A stretch of 5,319 nucleotides of DNA, taken from the NCBI GenBank assembly GCA_016783985.1, contig JADHVM010000081.1, positions 1 through 5,319 of the forward strand, in the 5' to 3' direction. Below the pieces are notes generated by a model. The model had not been told where the DNA came from and did not search any database. It saw only the letters and a list, made by a program, of their open reading frames with translations. Both the position numbers and the translations under genes were made by a program. The stretch is from Actinomycetota bacterium. GTDB taxonomy: Bacteria > Actinomycetota > Humimicrobiia > Humimicrobiales > Humimicrobiaceae. This document shows, piece by piece, positions 4,651 through 5,319 of this stretch (position 1 is the first letter of the stretch; every line of letters starts with the position of its first letter).

Positions 4651-5319
4651 TAAAACCTACTTTACTTTTTATAAGACTAATTCTAAAATTGTTTTTCTTA
4701 AAGTAATCTCTTAGCTTTTTATATATATTATCTATTGCCAATTTTTCACTTTCACCATGGCCTATATCCACAACTATTTTACCATTTTCTATTAAGTTTA
4801 AAGCATTATGATAGCTTATTTCTCCTAAAACTATCAAATCACAATCACTGGCTATTAATTTTTGTACCAGGGAATTAGCACTTCCATTTATAATTGCTAT
4901 TTTTTTAATCTCTTTTGTTTTCAGGTTAATATCTCTACCTGCCAACCACCTAAAATTTTTAATTTTCATCTTATCTTTTATTTTTTTAAAAAAATCAGAT
5001 AAACTTTCCTCTGACTTAAGTTCACCCAATCTTCCAGCTCCAATCCCGGGGAATTTATTTTCAATCCTGTAAACATCGTAAGCTGCCTCTTCATATGGAT
5101 GAACCTCTATTACTGACTTAACAACATCATCAATATAGGACTGGTTCACTACACATTCAATCCTTACTTCATCTATGACATTGAGGCTGCCTACATCTCC
5201 TATATATGGCTTTGAACCTTTCATAGGTTTAAAGGTTCCTCTCCCACTGGTATTAAATGTACAGCATGAATAATTCCTCCACTTTCCTCCACCATGTGAG
5301 CAGATAACCTCTCTTATTT
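4625..5319 (-). CDS. Nif3-like dinuclear metal-centre protein (DUF34), C-terminal part, 5' end outside window
   Basis: The frame is open through the right window edge. About 231 residues are visible and an ATG at 5224 is internal, because the upstream codons encode the conserved HGGGKWRNYSCCTFNTSGRG and TFKP. The order is: the linker into the inserted CutA/PII-like domain (VRIECVV..., HPYEEAAYDVY at about fragment residues 73-83, GIGAGRLG), then the C-terminal half of the Nif3 core (INGSANSLVQKL, CDLIVLGEISYHNAL, VVDIGHGESEKLA). The His of DIGHG (about 187) and the Glu four residues later (about 191) are the expected C-terminal metal ligands; the N-terminal His/Asp ligands lie outside. The family is often labelled GTP cyclohydrolase 1 type 2, but its reaction is unsettled. 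The long form with the insert is the B. subtilis YqfO type. It overlaps the zinc-ribbon gene, indicating one operon. Confidence 0.92.
   Translation of the reverse strand, partial: IREVICSHGGGKWRNYSCCTFNTSGRGTFKPMKGSKPYIGDVGSLNVIDEVRIECVVNQSYIDDVVKSVIEVHPYEEAAYDVYRIENKFPGIGAGRLGELKSEESLSDFFKKIKDKMKIKNFRWLAGRDINLKTKEIKKIAIINGSANSLVQKLIASDCDLIVLGEISYHNALNLIENGKIVVDIGHGESEKLAIDNIYKKLRDYFKKNNFRISLIKSKVGFNEWGYCIE

Noticed and set aside
5222..5224. ATG at 5224 as the start of the Nif3-like gene
   Set aside because: The upstream in-frame codons encode a conserved Nif3 segment (HGGGKWRNYSCCTF), so the gene extends beyond the window.

Overview
The window looks like a low-GC bacterial chromosome segment in which a conserved housekeeping block (right) meets an accessory region (left). 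The right half, read on the minus strand from the window edge inward, holds the C-terminal part of a Nif3/DUF34 protein, a coiled-coil C4 zinc-ribbon protein, a ribonuclease HI and the RNase P RNA gene (rnpB, type A). This gene order, the AT-rich codon use and the CutA-like insert in Nif3 suggest a Clostridia/Halanaerobiales-like or Atribacterota-like anaerobe. The exact taxon is inference.

The middle (about 860-2785) is the unusual part. A methyltransferase gene on the minus strand lies in a complete integron gene cassette. Its start follows a GTTGGGC core site by about two dozen bases, and its stop codon abuts the complementary GCCCAAC core of a short GC-rich attC hairpin (1044-1107). A second, longer VCR-like attC (2315-2436) lies upstream. 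The four core sites (GTATAAC...GTTGGGC and GCCCAAC...GTTATAC) are exactly what results when a TTGGGC cassette inserts at a TTATAC junction; excision in silico would give two self-complementary attC sites. No integrase is in the window, so this is an attC cluster lacking a visible integrase, or the edge of a larger integron. The encoded protein is a SAM-dependent methyltransferase with a C-terminal Ig-like beta domain, of the kind seen in surface-polysaccharide loci.

A near-identical 100-bp repeat lies outside each attC site. Each copy carries a terminator-like hairpin that would act on the minus strand, so the cassette is bracketed by two copies of the same unidentified element. A candidate minus-strand promoter sits between the upstream repeat and the upstream attC and could drive the methyltransferase.

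The left 650 bases, on the plus strand, hold the C-terminus of a NERD (nuclease-related domain) protein. It is followed at once, in another frame, by an Ig-like domain fragment and then by a zinc-ribbon remnant interrupted by a stop codon. This is a zone of gene decay or rearrangement. The stretches 651-862 and 2630-2878 hold no supportable gene.
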